From NCBI GenBank assembly GCA_019321725.1, contig CM033106.1, positions 16,528,551 through 16,592,550 on the forward strand: 64,000 nucleotides of DNA, given 5' to 3'. This DNA comes from Paulownia fortunei. Its lineage: Eukaryota > Streptophyta > Magnoliopsida > Lamiales > Paulowniaceae. The translations under genes and the position numbers were made by a program. The notes under the pieces are model-generated. The model had not been told where the DNA came from, did not search any database, and worked only from the letters and a program-made list of their open reading frames with translations. Shown here piece by piece: positions 60,973 through 64,000 of this stretch (position 1 is its first letter; each line of letters starts with the position of its first letter).

Positions 60973-62690
60973 ATTTTTTCCTTTTTGATGATGACAAAAC
61001 TCTTGAGAACAACAACAAAAATTTCATGATTGTTGAAAGCATGATCAAAGATATGATAAAAAATTTGAACAATGTTTATTTTATTCAATCATGAGATTTT
61101 TACAAATTAGCAGATTAAATTTTTTTCAACAAAAGCTATAGGCTACAACTACTGTAGTCTTGAATGCAACTTCCATCTTAGCCTATCTTCTGCTGATCAA
61201 CTTGATGGCCTTCAGTCTTCTACTGTTTAGATCCTTTGTAACAACTCAACTTCTTGAGGCTACTTTGAAGCCTTATAAGCACTCTTTTTGTTTGTTTTAT
61301 TGCATTCCCCCTTCTTACATTCTCAATGATAAGCTTGGGAATTGATGCAACGAAAAGAGGAAAAAATGGAGTCTTTGTCTCTAAGAAATGCGTTGAGAAA
61401 GGACAGATGCATAGAATCTTTCAACAAGATAGTGCTTTTCAACTCTATCAAAATAAGATATATTCCAAACATATATGTCATGGTTCCTTACTTCGACATG
61501 TATAAATTTCTAAATTTGATATTTTTATATACTTTTTCAAACCTATTGCCGACACTAAGTAGCAGTCAAAAATTTGTATTCATTTATCATGACTTTATGC
61601 ATGGATCAAGTATTTCATGGCAAATTCTTCAGAAAAAATGGTGTTTTCCACAATGGAATCTGATATGTGAGATTTTGAGTAAGTGTTTATAATATCTTCT
61701 TCTGTCCAAAGAAATGATTCATTAAATTAATGAGTCGCCATTTATATTGACACATCTGAGATTGCCAAATGTTCAGGAGTTCCTTTATTCAATACTTTTT
61801 CTTATTCTTGTTGCTGGATATCTCATTCATACACATCTTCTCTTTGTTTCCTGGGCCTCTAGTGAGTTACAAACAGAGTTCGAAAATGTCAAATCTTTAA
61901 TGATTCCATTATCTATGATTGAGTTGTGAAAACTTTTGGATTAGTATCCTACATATGCCCCGAATTCCTTCTGACTAAAGATAGTTGTTTTGGAACAATT
62001 AGGAGATTGTCTAGAAGAAACACAAGGCTTGTGGAGCAACATGCTTGGTCTGTATATGTTGTCAAATTAGTACATTCTAAGAAGAAATATTTGAGTATCA
62101 ATCTCATCGATATCATTTATTAAAGAATGGCTCTAGTTATCAAATCAGTCATGCCAAATCCCATTAATAGAATCACTTTTTCAGAGTGTCAACAACATTT
62201 GCTCTACAAACCAGCTTCAGGAGAGTTCATATATTGTTTACCATCCTTTTTGAATTTCATCTGAAAATGACAGATGGTTGGATGTCTTTCAGAGTATTCT
62301 TGATAACATAAAGTGAAAACTTACTGACGATTAGAAATGACGACTTCTTAAAATGTTGCTTCAGTAATCAGTGTGCCTTTTAAATATTACTTTGGAAACA
62401 TGCGCTTCTGATGGTTTTTGCGTGAAAGCTTGTAAAAGCAATTTAAAATAATTTTTCTTTAAAAACTAATACGTAAATAATCGTACAAAATGATTTCAAA
62501 CATATCTAGTCATACATAGACTATATCATAACATTTTAATGAATATATCTTTGATTTTTCAATGACTGACTAGACAATGGAATTCTTCCCTTAAGTTATA
62601 CGTTCACCCTGAATCATATATTCATTTCAAATGTCTTTCCCCTAAATAGCATGCTCAAATAGAATTAAACATTTAAATCAAACATGCTCG
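60973..62690 (-). other. Between Copia RNase H and 3' LTR; no gene recognised
   Basis: In SIRE-type elements this position holds an env-like ORF or long 3' untranslated region. No minus-strand open frame is present. Plus-strand ORFs at 61160-61345, 61342-61692, 61747-61929 and 61926-62123 do not resemble anything I know. Confidence 0.35.
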
Positions 62691-63757
62691 GCATAAGAAC
62701 ACAAACCTGGAGTCACAAATAGGTTTTATAAAAATATTAGCCAACCGATTCTCAATGTTTGTGTATTCAATAGCTATGTTCTTCTCTTTATGGTCTCTGA
62801 TAAAATGATTTATGAATATCAATGTGCTTCATCCTTGTGTGCAGAGCTGGATTGTGTGTGATTGATATAGCACTTGTACTGTCACAGTAGATTGGTGTCA
62901 TCTACATGATAATCTCAGTCTCTTAACTATTGATGCATCTAAAGTGTTTAAGCACAACATCTTCCTACTGCAATATAATAAGCCTTTGTTGTAGATGTGG
63001 CTATGAAAGTTTGTTTCTTTCTAAATCATGACACCAGTCAGCTACCCAACATTTGACATGTTCCACCATTTTTTTTCTATCAATTTTGCAACCTGCATAA
63101 TCAACAATTGAAAATCCAACAAGTTTAAATGTTAAATCCTTAGGATACCAAAGTTCCACATAAATGTTCTAAGTATTTTAGAATTCTCTTTACAATATTA
63201 AAATGTGATTCCTTGGGATCGGATTAAAAACGAGCACATATACCAACGAAAAACATTATACAAGTCTGCTAGCAGTTAAGTAAAATAAAGATTCTATCAA
63301 ACCTCGATACATGGTGACATCCACAAATTTACCATTTTCAACTTTGTCAAGCTTGGTGGATGTTCCCATAGGGATTTTTGTTGAAGTTCAATTTTCCAAA
63401 CCAAACTTTCTTAGTATATCCCTTGTGTACTTGGCTTGATTGATAAAGATGCCTTCACTTAGTTGCTTGATTTACAGGCCAAGGAAGAAATTCAACTCAC
63501 CCATAATGCTCATTTCAATCTTTGTCAGCATGGGCTTTAAAAATTTCTCACATAACTTCTTAGTAAAGCCAAAAATGATATCACCAACATAAATTATGAG
63601 TAAAATATCTAAATCATGTTGTAATTTTAATAAGATTATGTCTATTTTACATTTGGTGAACCCTTTTATAAAAGAAATAGAGATAATGTTTCATACAAGA
63701 CTCACAATGCTTGATTTAATCCATAGAGTGCTTTGTCCAGTTTGTAGACGTACTCAG
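62691..63757 (-). pseudogene. Copia RT C-terminus and RNase H remnant (SIRE-like)
   Basis: Minus strand, from high to low coordinates: YKLDKALYGL-like remains (63720-63750), RT active site reading YVGDIIFG instead of YVDDIIFG (about 63555-63590), LSEGIFINQAKYTRDILRKFGLEN-like RT tail (63390-63465), and RNase H around 62960-63020 with ATSTTKAYYIAVGRCC, where the usual AEAEY acidic positions are changed. It is cut at 63758 by another Copia LTR. A different family from the 2.2-kb-LTR Copia elements. Not functional. Confidence 0.75.
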
Positions 63758-64000
63758 TGTTAGAGTGGCATCTAAGGAGCCAATTGTGGCAAGCTCTTAT
63801 ACTCATATAAAAATATTCTTATACATGATTAATATATAAAAGGAATTTTTTATCTTTAATTATCTTGTCAATTAGATAAAGTTTTGGGATCATAAATAGT
63901 TACACGGCATGGTCGTGCATATGGTGGCAATCATGGAACATGCATCTATGGCTTTAATCTTAAACTTGTTTTGAGTTAGGGGTTCATTAAGATGGAACAT
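63758..64000 (+). mobile_element. Start of a Copia LTR, runs off window
   Basis: Starts TGTTAGAGTGGCATCTAAGG. The following blocks ('tggtggcaatcatggaac', 'catctatggctttaatctta') match the other Copia LTRs (for example 40519-40560, plus strand). It interrupts the SIRE-like RT at 63757. Confidence 0.82.

Noticed and set aside
61342..61692. 116-codon plus-strand ORF
   Set aside because: No recognisable domain, in a degenerate TE context, with no splice or promoter evidence.

Overview
This window looks like nuclear DNA of a flowering plant, probably a eudicot. It is AT-rich, gene-poor and packed with LTR retrotransposons. One spliced gene is readable: the last five coding exons of a MON2-like Golgi/endosome trafficking protein (49705-52743). 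It has canonical GT-AG introns and joins to 287 codons plus a stop. Nothing bacterial is present: no operons, CRISPR arrays or attachment sites. I saw no convincing tRNA or rRNA gene. The species cannot be read from the sequence.

Layout. 1-4500: minus-strand Ty1/Copia pieces (integrase scrap, a complete 2.2-kb LTR, a long 5' leader). 4550-11482: a minus-strand Ty3/Gypsy element of Athila/Tat type ('Gypsy-A') that keeps gag but has lost pol, split by a solo LTR with a perfect CATTC target duplication. 11483-14639: a truncated LTR of a Tekay/Del-type chromovirus. 14640-29588: a plus-strand Athila/Tat-like element ('Gypsy-B'). Its protease is split by an internally deleted Tekay element (TSD GCAAC) and its 3' LTR by an inverted Tekay solo LTR (TSD TGAAG). 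29589-34250: three Copia LTR fragments, two forming an inverted repeat, then a Copia leader. 34260-37551: an AT-rich direct duplication, then a decayed endogenous pararetrovirus (Caulimoviridae). 37552-47658: a plus-strand Copia element whose 5' LTR holds a Tekay solo LTR (TSD ATCTT) and a Gypsy-B solo LTR (TSD CCTGT); the latter holds a Copia solo LTR (TSD ATTTC). 47659-47758: a 100-N assembly gap. 47759-53262: MON2 genic region and a short exon-like sequence. 53265-59381: a minus-strand Copia element with 5' LTR, leader and gag through the start of RT. 59382-64000: unassigned AT-rich DNA, SIRE-like Copia remnants on the minus strand, and the start of another Copia LTR.

The window is therefore the 3' end of one conserved gene beside a repeatedly nested retrotransposon cluster. 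Four insertions are solo LTRs with intact 5-bp duplications and one element is truncated inside its 3' LTR, so recombination and deletion have removed much internal sequence. Every TE reading frame I read is broken by stops, frameshifts or deletions. I found no convincing new biological system. The items most worth a second look are the pararetrovirus, the exon-like ORF next to MON2, the GC-rich Copia leader, the RY-motif minisatellite in the Tekay LTR and the foldback pair of Copia LTRs.
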